Source: a bacterium | GTDB taxonomy: Bacteria > Myxococcota_A > UBA9160 > SZUA-336 | DNA length: 41,290 nucleotides | Assembly (NCBI GenBank): GCA_024226335.1 | Contig: JAAELY010000030.1 | Coordinates: 1 to 41,290 of the forward strand | Direction: 5' to 3' | Shown: positions 1 through 10,520 of the stretch, one piece after another | Position numbering within the stretch: position 1 is the first letter of the stretch | Layout: every line of letters begins with the position of its first letter | Program-made: the position numbers and the translations under genes | Notes under the pieces: model-generated | What the model was told of the DNA's origin: nothing | What the model saw: only the letters and a program-made list of their open reading frames with translations | Databases searched by the model: none

Positions 1-575
1 GCAGTCTTGCGCTTCGCCACCACCGCAGGTGCAGGCGGCGGAGTCTTGCGCTTCGCCACCACCGCAGGTGCAGGCGGCGGAGTCTTGCGCTTCGCCACCA
101 CCGCAGGGGCGGGCGGCGGAGTCTCGCGCTTCGCCACCACCGCGGGCTGGACCGCGGGGGGAACCTGCGAAGCTTCGGCGGACCGTTCCGGCTTTGATCC
201 GGCGGCGATGCGGCCGGGGCCGACCCTCTCCGCCGTTTCGCGCTGCGCATTCTGTTTCTGCTCGAGCACCCGATCCAGTTCCTCGATCGCTGCGGATCCC
301 ACCCGGGCCGAGCCCTCGGAAGTCTTGGGAGACAGCGCGGCGGAGAGACTTTCGCGTTGCGCGAATTCCGCACCTCCGGAATCGTCCTCGGTGCGCATCA
401 ACCAGAAGGCCCCGCCACCCGCGAAGACCGCGAGCCCGAGCCCGATGGCCAGGAGAAACGGGGCCGTCTTCCGGCGCTGGCGCCGCGGCATGGGCTCGTA
501 GCTGGGCTGGCGCTCACCGAGCGTCGATTCTCGCTCCGTCTGCAGTTTGCGCAGGGCGTCCAGGATTGTGCTCAT
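1..575 (-). CDS. gspB: GspB-like general secretion protein, partial (C-terminus beyond left edge)
   Basis: The visible 191 codons start at the ATG at 575 and run off the window. The N-terminus MSTILDALRKLQ is the usual opening of GspB-type proteins. A cytoplasmic basic stretch (RRQRRK) is followed by one membrane helix at about residues 39-60 (FLLAIGLGLAVFAGGGAFWL). The rest is a periplasmic, Pro/Ala-rich region with a 13-residue tandem repeat. Its ATG overlaps the stop of the upstream gspA-like ATPase gene by ATGA, so the two are translationally coupled. In known systems GspA and GspB form an inner-membrane complex that helps place the type II secretin through peptidoglycan. The C-terminal GspB domain lies outside the window, so the call rests on N-terminus, topology and partner. 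Confidence 0.7.
   Translation of the reverse strand, partial: MSTILDALRKLQTERESTLGERQPSYEPMPRRQRRKTAPFLLAIGLGLAVFAGGGAFWLMRTEDDSGGAEFAQRESLSAALSPKTSEGSARVGSAAIEELDRVLEQKQNAQRETAERVGPGRIAAGSKPERSAEASQVPPAVQPAVVAKRETPPPAPAVVAKRKTPPPAPAVVAKRKTPPPAPAVVAKRKT
6..145. repeat. 39-bp tandem repeat inside the gspB-like gene
   Basis: Three full copies (6-44, 45-83, 84-122) and a degenerate fourth (123 to about 145) of a 39-bp unit. The first two copies are identical and the third differs by two substitutions. On the minus strand each unit encodes 13 residues, read as PPPAPAVVAKRKT. It forms a stiff Pro/Ala/Lys linker in the periplasmic part. The array may continue beyond the left edge. Near-identity of the copies suggests recent expansion, so copy number may vary between strains. 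Confidence 0.9.
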
Positions 576-2218
576 GATGTTCCTCCACGCACGATCAAAC
601 GAGGCGTGTCGTAGTCGAGTTCCTGGTACAGGCCGATCAGCGTGTCAGTGCCAACCTGGCCGGTCGTCTTCAAGGCGTGCGCCATCTGGAAACGTCGGAT
701 CGCGGATTCGGTTTGCTCGTCGAAGCGCCCCGAAGCATCACCCGGGCTCATGTATCCCAGATCGGTGAGGCGGGCCTGGATCCAGCGAACAGCTGTTCCG
801 CGCATACCGCGCTGCATCGATGGCAGCGACTCGAAGTTGTTCCAGAGGAAGAACGTGCGTCCCGTCCAGACCCGATCGAGTCCTTCATCTGGTAGTACGA
901 ACCAGCTATCGCCGATCGCCATGACCGCATAACCGTCTTCGTAAAGACCCATCAGCGCCGCGTAGCGCAGCTCGCCTTCGGCCGGTGCGAGTTCGAGAAT
1001 TGCGGGCATGTCGAGTTGTATGAGCTGCTTGCGCCGCGATCTCGTCGAGTGGACCAGCAAGGAGGAATACTCCCGAACCGCCTCCGGGAAGCGATTGGGC
1101 GCCACGGTGCCAGACACCGGCTCCTCGTGACCCCAGACATCGAGCAGGGTGTCGAGCGCCCTGGCTGCACTGTCGTCGACGCTCATGGCCAGGAGCTGCT
1201 CCGTAAGCGACTTCGCGCTGTTGTCCTCGCTCGCCGAAACCTCCGGCGCCGCACCCGGCAGCGGTTCGGTGCGGAGTGCGTCAACGCGCTGATCCGGCGC
1301 CTGGCTCCCGACCCAGAGCACGGACGCACCCCATCCGGCGAACAGACCCAGTAAGACCAGGGCCGCCTTCGCCACGAGACTGCGACCGTGAACCGCGAGC
1401 CAGGGCATGGACTCCGAGGCCGGTAGCTCGGCCGCGACTTTGCGCACGGTACGCGCGTCGATCACGGCGAGTTCCTTGGCGTAGCCGGCCAGTAGGGATC
1501 GATCGGCGATTGCATTGATCAGGCGTGGAATTCCGCGAGACAGACGCGACATCGTGCGCAGGGCAGAACCGGAGAAAAGGTGTGTGTCGCGCGCACCGGC
1601 CACGCGCAGGCGGTGTTCCACGTACTGTTTGACTTCATCGCGCGTCAACGGCCGCAGGCTCCAGCGCACGGTAATGCGCTGGCGCAACTGACGCAGGTCG
1701 CTGCGACGCAGATTCTCCTCGAGCTCGGGCTGGCCGATCAGGATGATCTGGATCAGCTTCTCGCGCTCAGTTTCCAGATTGGACAGAAGCCGGATCTGTT
1801 CGAGTACGGTCGCATCCAGGTTCTGGGCTTCGTCGATCACCAGCAGCACGCGTCGCCCCTGACTGTTCTTGTGCAGCAGGAAGCGATTGAGTTCTTCGAT
1901 CAACTCGGTGCGCGTGCGCGCTCCGGCGTGCAGGCCGAACTCCCGATTGATCGCGGTCAGCAACTCGACCTCGGTCGGGCTCGGATTGAAGATATAGGCG
2001 ACTTCGGCATCGGAGCCGATGCGTTCCAGCAGGGTGCGACACAGGGTCGTCTTGCCCGCGCCCACCTCACCGATCACCTCGATGAAGCCGGAGCCCTCCT
2101 CGATCCCATACATGAGAGTAGCCAGCGCATCGCGTTGCGACTGACCCATGAACAGATAATGGGGGTCGGGCGCGAGCGCGAAAGGCTTCTCGGTCAGCCC
2201 GTAGAACCCTGTGTACAT
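572..2218 (-). CDS. gspA: GspA/ExeA-type AAA ATPase with peptidoglycan-binding domain
   Basis: 548 aa. The N-terminal ATPase has a Walker A (GEVGAGKTT, residues 50-58), a Walker B (VLLVIDE, 124-130, followed by AQNLD) and the sensor-like GQPEL stretch typical of ExeA and MSHA/MshM ATPases. A single membrane helix lies at about 283-304. The periplasmic part ends in a peptidoglycan_binding_1 domain (about 475-540, with GMRGTAVRWIQARL and ESAIRRFQ). In this family ATP hydrolysis in the cytoplasm is coupled to peptidoglycan remodelling for assembly of the type II secretion secretin. The stop overlaps the ATG of the gspB-like gene by 4 nt. No clear Shine-Dalgarno precedes the ATG. Other type II secretion genes are not in the window, so the link to secretion is family-based inference. 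Confidence 0.88.
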   Translation of the reverse strand: MYTGFYGLTEKPFALAPDPHYLFMGQSQRDALATLMYGIEEGSGFIEVIGEVGAGKTTLCRTLLERIGSDAEVAYIFNPSPTEVELLTAINREFGLHAGARTRTELIEELNRFLLHKNSQGRRVLLVIDEAQNLDATVLEQIRLLSNLETEREKLIQIILIGQPELEENLRRSDLRQLRQRITVRWSLRPLTRDEVKQYVEHRLRVAGARDTHLFSGSALRTMSRLSRGIPRLINAIADRSLLAGYAKELAVIDARTVRKVAAELPASESMPWLAVHGRSLVAKAALVLLGLFAGWGASVLWVGSQAPDQRVDALRTEPLPGAAPEVSASEDNSAKSLTEQLLAMSVDDSAARALDTLLDVWGHEEPVSGTVAPNRFPEAVREYSSLLVHSTRSRRKQLIQLDMPAILELAPAEGELRYAALMGLYEDGYAVMAIGDSWFVLPDEGLDRVWTGRTFFLWNNFESLPSMQRGMRGTAVRWIQARLTDLGYMSPGDASGRFDEQTESAIRRFQMAHALKTTGQVGTDTLIGLYQELDYDTPRLIVRGGTS

Positions 2219-2299
2219 CTATCGTTCTCGCTGCTGCAGTTTCACCAGTGATCCGCCGTCTCGCCTCGCGGTCCCGCAGGGTGATACTCTGCGCCGCGT

Positions 2300-3139
2300 A
2301 TGTCCAATTCTACTCCCAGCCAGACAGCTACGGTCGGTGTCGATGCGGGCGCCAGCCTGTGCAAGCTGGTTCTTCCCAATGGCGGAGAAATGCGTACGGC
2401 GCTGTTCCCGGCCCAGGATCTGGATGCCGTCCGGAGCTGCATTGAGAGCTGGAAGCCCCAGCGGATCTCGGCAACCGGAGGTGGGGCGGCCCGGCTGGGC
2501 GAAATCGCGGGTGTAAGCGTCCAGACAGTCCCCGAATTCGAAGCCTGGGCACGGGGCGCGCCGATCCTGGCCGATGCCGCTCAGCTCCAACTGCCCGAGC
2601 GCTATCTGCTGGTCAGCCTGGGCACCGGGACCTCGGTCCTCGGACTCACCCCGGCGGGCGCACAGCGTGTGGGCGGCAGCGCCCTCGGCGGCGGCACCCT
2701 GCTCGGACTCGGCCGGCTTCTGCTGGGAGTCGAGAGCTTCGCCGAGATGACCGAACTCGCCCGCAGAGGAGATCGTCGCAAGGTCGACCTGCTGGTCGGC
2801 GACATCTACCGCGGACTCGAAACCCCTCTGCCGGGTGAACTGAATGCGGCCAGCTTCGGCAAGCTCGATTCCCGGGAACCCGAAGACCTGGCCGCGGCAC
2901 TCATGGGGTTGATCGGCGAGAACATCGCGCTGATCTGCGGGACGATCGCGAACAGTCAGGGTTTCAGCGAGATCTTCTACTGCGGATCCACCCTCTGGGA
3001 AAACCCCGTCCTGCGGCAGATCATCGCAGAGGTGAGTGCCATGTACGCAGTTCCGGCGGAATTCCTGCCAAACGGCCGCTTCTGTGGCGCGGTCGGCGCC
3101 GCGGCGACCGGCGGAGCCTTCGCCCCGGAGGCGGGCTGA
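2300..3139 (+). CDS. coaW: type II pantothenate kinase
   Basis: 279 aa, with an ASKHA-fold phosphate-binding start (VGVDAGASLCKLV, residues 12-24), the adenosine region (LVSLGTGTSVLG) and the highly characteristic VGGSALGGGTLLGLGRLLLG segment of type II (eukaryotic/staphylococcal) pantothenate kinases. It should phosphorylate pantothenate to 4'-phosphopantothenate, the first step of CoA synthesis, in the cytoplasm. Length agrees with the bacterial family (about 265-280 aa). The C-terminus has the usual GAVGAAATGGAF. It stands alone between divergent and convergent neighbours. There is no Shine-Dalgarno before the ATG, but a -10-like TACTCT ends 9 nt upstream, so translation may start on a very short leader. 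Confidence 0.85.
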   Translation: MSNSTPSQTATVGVDAGASLCKLVLPNGGEMRTALFPAQDLDAVRSCIESWKPQRISATGGGAARLGEIAGVSVQTVPEFEAWARGAPILADAAQLQLPERYLLVSLGTGTSVLGLTPAGAQRVGGSALGGGTLLGLGRLLLGVESFAEMTELARRGDRRKVDLLVGDIYRGLETPLPGELNAASFGKLDSREPEDLAAALMGLIGENIALICGTIANSQGFSEIFYCGSTLWENPVLRQIIAEVSAMYAVPAEFLPNGRFCGAVGAAATGGAFAPEAG

Positions 3140-3142
3140 TCT

Positions 3143-3159
3143 GGGCGGGAACACCGCCC
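3143..3159. terminator. possible bidirectional terminator hairpin
   Basis: A 6-bp GC-only stem (GGGCGG/CCGCCC) with a 5-nt loop sits in the 22-nt gap between the convergent coaW and AMIN genes. There is no T tract, so intrinsic termination is only a suggestion from position. Confidence 0.35.
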
Positions 3160-3161
3160 TA

Positions 3162-4247
3162 TCAGGCGCCGCGCCGGCGCTCGAGCCGCGCGAGACGCTC
3201 GCGCAGCACTTTGAGTTCTTCGTTCGTGTTGGCCATGCGCTCCTCGAGCTGCATGCGCGCTCGAACCTCTTCGTCGAGTCGTTTGTCGAGCAGATCGACA
3301 CCGGTATTGGAGCGGAAGAGCTCTTCCTGGGAAATCGTCTCGGGCGGCATGGATTCTCCTGGACGCAATTCTGGCGGCAGTGAAGTGCGCTCTTCGATTG
3401 TGGCACGGCGCAGCATATAACCCCCCGTAAGCAGGGCGAGCAGAGCGAGAGCTCCGATCCCCCACCAGATCGCGACGGGAGTTCCGCTGGCAGACGTCTT
3501 TTTCGCTGCCGACGAGGTGGGTTGCGTCTCCGCCGAGGCGCTCGCACTCGGCTTTGCAGCAGGCGAGGCAGGCGGTGAGGGCGCTTGCGAGGCGGGTTTC
3601 GGCTGAGTCTCTTTCACTTCGATCGCCCGCTTGATCTGACTGCGCGAGGGCATCTCGAAGGGTGAGCGCCGCGCGGTTCGCGGGGCCGGAGCAGCCTGCT
3701 TCGCGACCTTCGGGACGGCTTTGGCCTTGGGCTCTTCCGGAACGGGCGCTGTGCGCGTCGCCGTCGGAGCGGGTGGAGCCTGGTTCGAGGGCGTCGGGGG
3801 TTTGCTCAGCGATGGCAGCCCCTGGGGCTCGATCACATTTGTGCCCTTGGGTGCCAGGAACGGCTGCGCGCCCGGATCCGCGAAGTCGAGCACGATGCGA
3901 TCTGGATTCGTGAGAGTAAACACACGGATACGGCGACGCTTCGAATCGAATCGAATTCGCGTGCCCGAGGGAATCGGCCGGATGTTGAACTTGCCCATGC
4001 GTCTCAATCCGGTGTCGTATGTCTTGGATCGCCCCGGGCGGGCCGCCACTTCGATGACCGGTGCGTGGGGATCCCGCTCGACTCCCCAGACGACTTCCGC
4101 GGAGCGATCGAGTTGCAGGACCAGACGGTCGTAAGTGGGGTGCCCACCCGCACGCACGTGAGTGATGCGGCCCATATCCTGGGCGCTCACGACCCATGTA
4201 CTGCTGAATCCGAGAATCAGAGCCAGAAAAGCGACCGTGCGCTGCAT
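3162..4247 (-). CDS. AMIN-domain membrane protein with FimV-like layout
   Basis: 361 aa. A signal peptide (about residues 1-22, ending VVSAQ) is followed by an AMIN domain at about 25-125 (ITHVRAGGHPTYDRLVLQLD and later PDRIVLDFADPG). AMIN domains usually place proteins at peptidoglycan or with secretin/pilus assemblies. Then comes a long Pro/Ala/Ser/Lys-rich linker (about 145-255), one membrane helix (about 257-279) and a predicted cytoplasmic tail with a charged coiled coil (about 315-358). The order periplasmic domain, linker, helix, cytoplasmic tail recalls FimV, but no LysM or TPR is seen, so that name is not applied. The start has a good Shine-Dalgarno (TAGGAG, 4 nt from ATG). It may relate to the nearby secretion genes gspA/gspB. 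Confidence 0.78.
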   Translation of the reverse strand: MQRTVAFLALILGFSSTWVVSAQDMGRITHVRAGGHPTYDRLVLQLDRSAEVVWGVERDPHAPVIEVAARPGRSKTYDTGLRRMGKFNIRPIPSGTRIRFDSKRRRIRVFTLTNPDRIVLDFADPGAQPFLAPKGTNVIEPQGLPSLSKPPTPSNQAPPAPTATRTAPVPEEPKAKAVPKVAKQAAPAPRTARRSPFEMPSRSQIKRAIEVKETQPKPASQAPSPPASPAAKPSASASAETQPTSSAAKKTSASGTPVAIWWGIGALALLALLTGGYMLRRATIEERTSLPPELRPGESMPPETISQEELFRSNTGVDLLDKRLDEEVRARMQLEERMANTNEELKVLRERLARLERRRGA

Positions 4248-4342
4248 GGCACTCCTAACGATCGAGTCTCGATGAATGATGAATAGACGCGCGAGGCGCG
4301 CCGGGGATTTGCCGCTTAATTGGTCGGCAACTCACGGCCTAA

Positions 4343-4366
4343 ACTATAGTCTTCGCTCGCTTGCAA
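4343..4366 (-). promoter_or_regulatory. possible promoter for the AMIN-domain gene
   Basis: On the minus strand a TATAGT hexamer (4343-4348) lies about 95 nt upstream of the AMIN ATG. A TTGCAA at 4361-4366 is 12 nt further upstream, shorter than the standard 16-18 spacing, so only the -10 part is credible. The rest of the 239-nt divergent gap to the esterase shows no gene. Confidence 0.3.
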
Positions 4367-4474
4367 AGAGAGTCTGTCGCGGCGGGCTGGCGAACGCGGG
4401 CCTTACTGTCGTCGGGTTGCCCAGGAGTGCGGCACTGACACTACGCGAACACGGCGTCGGAGAGAGCGAACGCG

Positions 4475-4480
4475 TATGAT
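4475..4480 (+). promoter_or_regulatory. leaderless-type -10 element of the esterase gene
   Basis: TATGAT ends 6 nt before the esterase ATG at 4487, which would put transcription start on or next to the A of the start codon. No Shine-Dalgarno is present. The same arrangement recurs before several other genes in the window. Confidence 0.5.
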
Positions 4481-4486
4481 CCGAGC

Positions 4487-5569
4487 ATGACACCCGAGCA
4501 ATACGGTCAGGTGCTGGGCAAGATCGGACCCGCCATACTCTCTGTGCTGACCAGCATGGAAACAGCCATGCGCTTCCTGCATCCGCCGGTCATCGCAAAG
4601 CTCCGCGAATCCATGGCCCCGGTGCTCGAGCAGTTCGACGCCGCGCAAGCGGAGTTCGAGCAGATCGAGCCGCCGCCCGAAATCGCCGAGGTACACACCC
4701 AGCTCAGCCGCTGCGTCGAGTGTACGGGGCGCGCCTGTCACCTGTTTTGCGACGATTCCGCCGGACCCGACGCCACCCTGCGGATCCTCGAAGCGATGAG
4801 ACAGCACGCGAGAGCCCAGGAGGCGCTTTACCCACTTCGCAACGCGGCGCCGCCGTTTGCGCACTTCTTCGCGGAGAAGCACGTGCACGAGCAGATCGAA
4901 CAACTCGATCCGGAGCCTCGGCAAGGGATCAGTGTGGGTCTGCACGCCAGCGGCTCGGGTGATGATTCGGAGCGCGGGGGCTTCTCGTTCTACGTGCCGG
5001 AAACCTACGACGGCACGAGAGACTGGCCGCTGGTGGTCGCCTTGCACGGAGGCTCGGGAAACGGCCGCGATTTCATCTGGACCTGGTTGCGCGAGGCTCG
5101 CAGTCGCAAGTTTCTATTGCTGGCACCGACTTCTCTCGGTTCGACGTGGTCGTTCAACGGCCCGGACGTCGACGGCTCCGCCCTCAAGTCGATCGTCGAG
5201 CACATCGGAGAGACCTGGCGAATCGACCGCACCCGCATCTTGCTGACCGGCCTGTCCGACGGTGCCACCTATTCGCTCTTCTCTGGGCTGGCCGAGGGCT
5301 CGATTTTCACGAATCTGGCGCCGGTTTCCGGGGTCCTGCACCCCGCGAATCTCTCCAACGGAAACCTGACGAGGGCCGTGAATAGATCGATCTACCTGAC
5401 CCACGGCGCGCTCGACTGGATGTTCCCGGTCCAGGTGGCCCAGATGGCGCGTGACGAACTCGAGAAGGCCGGTGCGCAGCTGGTCTACCGCGAGATCGAG
5501 AACCTCTCCCACACCTATCCCCGGGAAGAGAATGGCCGCATCATCGAATGGTTTCTGGGCGCAAACTGA
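4487..5569 (+). CDS. alpha/beta-hydrolase esterase with N-terminal cysteine-containing helical region
   Basis: 360 aa. The C-terminal half (about 165-358) is a phospholipase/carboxylesterase-type hydrolase: HGG oxyanion loop (ALHGGSGNG, 186-193), nucleophile Ser257 in GLSDG, acid Asp310 (THGALDW) and His342 (LSHTYP). It should cleave an ester, but the substrate is unknown. No signal peptide is visible, so it is probably cytoplasmic. The first 140 residues are largely helical and contain C76-x2-C79-x4-C84-x3-C88, a possible metal or disulfide site that is not part of the usual esterase fold. The gene is monocistronic, divergent from the AMIN gene and upstream of the ribosomal operon. It has no Shine-Dalgarno; a -10-like TATGAT lies 6 nt before ATG. 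Confidence 0.8.
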   Translation: MTPEQYGQVLGKIGPAILSVLTSMETAMRFLHPPVIAKLRESMAPVLEQFDAAQAEFEQIEPPPEIAEVHTQLSRCVECTGRACHLFCDDSAGPDATLRILEAMRQHARAQEALYPLRNAAPPFAHFFAEKHVHEQIEQLDPEPRQGISVGLHASGSGDDSERGGFSFYVPETYDGTRDWPLVVALHGGSGNGRDFIWTWLREARSRKFLLLAPTSLGSTWSFNGPDVDGSALKSIVEHIGETWRIDRTRILLTGLSDGATYSLFSGLAEGSIFTNLAPVSGVLHPANLSNGNLTRAVNRSIYLTHGALDWMFPVQVAQMARDELEKAGAQLVYREIENLSHTYPREENGRIIEWFLGAN

Positions 5570-5675
5570 GGATCCCGGCGGAAGCGGGAGGCCAATTGGC
5601 GCAGCGAAAAGCCCCCGGATTCCTATCTGAGTTCCTCTGCCCGGGCTGAACAAAGCCAGCCGGAGCCGGAGTGGC

Positions 5676-5703
5676 TTGACCGGGCGCGCGATTCCCGTAG
5701 AAT
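5676..5703 (+). promoter_or_regulatory. promoter of the rplU operon, near-leaderless
   Basis: TTGACC (5676-5681), a 16-nt spacer and TAGAAT (5698-5703) form a good sigma-70-type promoter. The -10 ends only 10 nt before the rplU ATG, so the mRNA leader would be about 0-4 nt. The bases before ATG are a C run with no Shine-Dalgarno. There is therefore no room for an L21-type autoregulatory leader. Confidence 0.7.
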
Positions 5704-5713
5704 CCGCCCCCCC

Positions 5714-6022
5714 ATGTATGCGGTTGTAAAAACAGGTGGAAAGCAGCTTCGAGTCAGCCCCGGAGACGTGGTCGACGTAGAACTGCTCAAGGGCGATCCG
5801 GGCGACCAGATCGAGCTATCCGAGGTGCTCTTGGTCGGAGGCGATAGCCTCAAGATCGGCAATCCGCGCGTCGAAGGAGCTCGCGTGCTCGCGACCGTGC
5901 AGGGCGAGGAAAAGGGACCGAAGATCAGGATCTTCAAGTTCCGGCGCCGCAAGCGCTACCGGCTGCACAAGGGCCACCGCCAGCACTACACACGAATCAA
6001 GATCGACTCGATCGAGGGCTGA
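5714..6022 (+). CDS. rplU: 50S ribosomal protein L21
   Basis: 102 aa, the usual length. The opening MYAVVKTGGKQLRVSPGD, the IRIFKFRRRKRYRLHKGHRQHYT segment and the terminal TRIKIDSI are diagnostic of bL21, which binds domain V of 23S rRNA in the large subunit. It is the first gene of the rplU-rpmA-obgE block, 3 nt before rpmA. A strong promoter lies immediately upstream with almost no leader, so the first cistron is probably translated without a Shine-Dalgarno. Confidence 0.97.
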   Translation: MYAVVKTGGKQLRVSPGDVVDVELLKGDPGDQIELSEVLLVGGDSLKIGNPRVEGARVLATVQGEEKGPKIRIFKFRRRKRYRLHKGHRQHYTRIKIDSIEG

Positions 6023-6025
6023 AGT

Positions 6026-8528
<2,503 letters not shown>

Positions 8529-8568
8529 TCGAGGCTGGATTCCCTGTGGGTTGAAGGGGTGGTCCTGC

Positions 8569-8574
8569 TACCAT
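8569..8574 (+). promoter_or_regulatory. leaderless-type -10 element before proA
   Basis: TACCAT preceded by TGC (an extended -10, TGnTACCAT) ends 6 nt before the proA ATG at 8581. No Shine-Dalgarno exists there. It suggests a second internal promoter giving a leaderless proA transcript inside the operon. Confidence 0.45.
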
Positions 8575-8580
8575 GAAGCC

Positions 8581-9834
8581 ATGAATGAGGCCCTGGTCAA
8601 CGATCTGAGTCGCCGCGCCCGCCGGGCTGCCGACCAGGTTGCGGAATTGTCGAGTGACGTGAAAAACGCCGCCCTGCGCGCCGGGGCCGACGCCCTGGAA
8701 GCGGGCGTGGACTCACTCCTGGAGGCCAACCAGAAGGACCTGGAAGCCAGCCGTGAACGCGGCCTGGCGGCGCCCCTGCTCGAACGCCTGACGCTTGACC
8801 CGAAACGCATTGCGGGCATCGCCAATGGTCTGCGCGACGTCGCCGCACTTCCCGATCCGGTCGGCGAAGTCACGGGAATGTGGAACCGACCCAGTGGCCT
8901 TCAGGTCGGTCGAATGCGCATTCCGCTGGGCGTCATTCTGGTGATCTACGAATCGCGGCCCAATGTGACAGCCGATGTGGCCGGTCTGTGTTTGAAGAGC
9001 GGCAACGCGACGCTCTTGCGCGGTGGCTCGGAAGCCATCCATTCAAACAGCGCAATTGCAGGCCTGCTGCGCGAGGCGGCCGTGAGCTGTGGCGTGCCCG
9101 AAGATGCGATCCAGCTGGTTCCCAAGACCGATCGCGAGATCGTCGACATGCTTCTGGTGCGTGAAGAAGAAATCGACCTGGTCGTGCCACGCGGCGGAGA
9201 GGCACTGATCCGCCGCGTTTCGGAGAAATCCCGCATCCCGGTGATCAAACACTACAAGGGCGTGTGTCACGTATACCTCGACGAGTTTGCGGATGCGAAG
9301 ATGGCAGCCGAAGTGACGGTGAATTCCAAGTGCAACCGGGTATCGGTGTGCAACTCGGCCGAAACACTCCTGATCCACTCGTCTCTGATCGAAAAGGTCA
9401 TGCCCCAGGTGCTGGGCGCACTCGACGAACAAGGCGTGCGGCTTCGCGGTTGCGAACGCACCTGCGCCATCTTCCCGCAGGCAGAACCGGCCAACGATGA
9501 AGACTGGTCGGCGGAGTACCTGGACATGATCATGTCGGTGCGCGTCGTCGACTCAATGGACCAAGCGATCGACCACATACGCACGTACGGCTCGAATCAC
9601 ACCGAGTCCATCATCACACAGGACATTTCACAGGCTCGCGCGTTTGTGCGCCGCGTCAATTCATCGGCAGTTCTGGTGAATGCGAGCACGCGTTTCGCCG
9701 ACGGCTTCGAGTTTGGCCTGGGTGCAGAAATCGGTGTGTCGACCACGAAAATGCACTGGTACGGACCGATGGGGCTCGAAGGACTGACGACACAGAAGTT
9801 CATCGGCTTCGGCGAAGGAATCGTGCGCGAGTGA
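8581..9834 (+). CDS. proA: gamma-glutamyl phosphate reductase
   Basis: 417 aa from the ATG at 8581, the canonical ProA length; an in-frame TTG at 8551 would add ten poorly matching residues. An aldehyde-dehydrogenase-fold enzyme with IPLGVILVIYESRPNVTADVAGLCLKSGN-type signature (about 119-147) and the catalytic Cys in SVCNSAETLL. It reduces gamma-glutamyl phosphate to glutamate 5-semialdehyde using NADPH, directly after ProB. There is no Shine-Dalgarno at this ATG but a -10-like element is 6 nt upstream. The TGA overlaps the GTG start of nadD. Confidence 0.96.
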   Translation: MNEALVNDLSRRARRAADQVAELSSDVKNAALRAGADALEAGVDSLLEANQKDLEASRERGLAAPLLERLTLDPKRIAGIANGLRDVAALPDPVGEVTGMWNRPSGLQVGRMRIPLGVILVIYESRPNVTADVAGLCLKSGNATLLRGGSEAIHSNSAIAGLLREAAVSCGVPEDAIQLVPKTDREIVDMLLVREEEIDLVVPRGGEALIRRVSEKSRIPVIKHYKGVCHVYLDEFADAKMAAEVTVNSKCNRVSVCNSAETLLIHSSLIEKVMPQVLGALDEQGVRLRGCERTCAIFPQAEPANDEDWSAEYLDMIMSVRVVDSMDQAIDHIRTYGSNHTESIITQDISQARAFVRRVNSSAVLVNASTRFADGFEFGLGAEIGVSTTKMHWYGPMGLEGLTTQKFIGFGEGIVRE

Positions 9835-10499
9835 ACCTGGGAATCCTCGGCGGCACCTTCAATCCGATCCACCAGGCGCACCTCCGCCTGGGCGAGGAGG
9901 CACGGGAAGCTCTGGGACTGGATCGACTGCTCTTCATTCCTGCCGGCGACCCGCCTTTGAAACATTCGAACATCGCGCCTGGCCGGCATCGACTGGCGTT
10001 GCTGGAACTCGCAATCGGGACGAATCCAGCCTTCGAAACCTGCGACCTGGAACTGCGCCGCGACGGACCCAGTTATACGGTCGACACTCTCGAGGTGCTT
10101 CGAGAGCGTCACGCGGATAGTCGACTCTGGTTCGTGATGGGCGCCGACACCCTGCCCGACCTCGACAAATGGCATCGACCCGAGCGCCTGTTCGAACTGG
10201 CCAGTTTTGCAATCGCCTCGCGCCCGGGCTTTGCACAGTCGCCACTGGAACACATGCCAACTCGCTTCGCGCGCGCGTTTCGCAAGATCGAAACGGGCTG
10301 GATGCACGAGTCCGGAAACGAACTGCGCCGGATCGAGTTCACACCTCTACAGATTTCCGCGAGTGAGATCAGACGGCGCATCCGGGCCGGACTCTCGGTG
10401 CGTTATCTGACCCCAGACGAAGTCATCGACTATCTGCGGAAACACAGCCTGTACAGCTCAGAAGAAGAATCGTTGGACCCCGGCGGCCCAACGAGCTAA
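9831..10499 (+). CDS. nadD: nicotinate-nucleotide adenylyltransferase
   Basis: 222 aa, GTG start that overlaps the proA stop (GTGA). The nucleotidyltransferase signature GGTFNPIHQAHL begins at residue 6-7. WFVMGADTLPDLDKWHRPE and the C-terminal ISASEIRRRIRAG (the ISSTxIR equivalent) are NadD-specific. It adenylates nicotinate mononucleotide to deamido-NAD. With nadA in the same window, two steps of de novo NAD synthesis are present on separate transcripts. Confidence 0.95.
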   Translation: MNLGILGGTFNPIHQAHLRLGEEAREALGLDRLLFIPAGDPPLKHSNIAPGRHRLALLELAIGTNPAFETCDLELRRDGPSYTVDTLEVLRERHADSRLWFVMGADTLPDLDKWHRPERLFELASFAIASRPGFAQSPLEHMPTRFARAFRKIETGWMHESGNELRRIEFTPLQISASEIRRRIRAGLSVRYLTPDEVIDYLRKHSLYSSEEESLDPGGPTS

Positions 10500-10520
10500 A
10501 ACCCGATCCCCGGAGGCTCA

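Noticed and set aside
1-145. CRISPR-like repeat at the left edge
   Set aside because: The 39-bp units are contiguous without spacers and stay in frame with the gspB-like protein, so this is a coding tandem repeat.
2219-4197. Long open frames opposite coaW and overlapping the AMIN gene on the minus strand
   Set aside because: They are shadows of real genes in GC-rich DNA: composition is Arg/Pro/Ala-rich with no family-like motifs, and the opposite-strand or other-frame products are clearly recognisable proteins.
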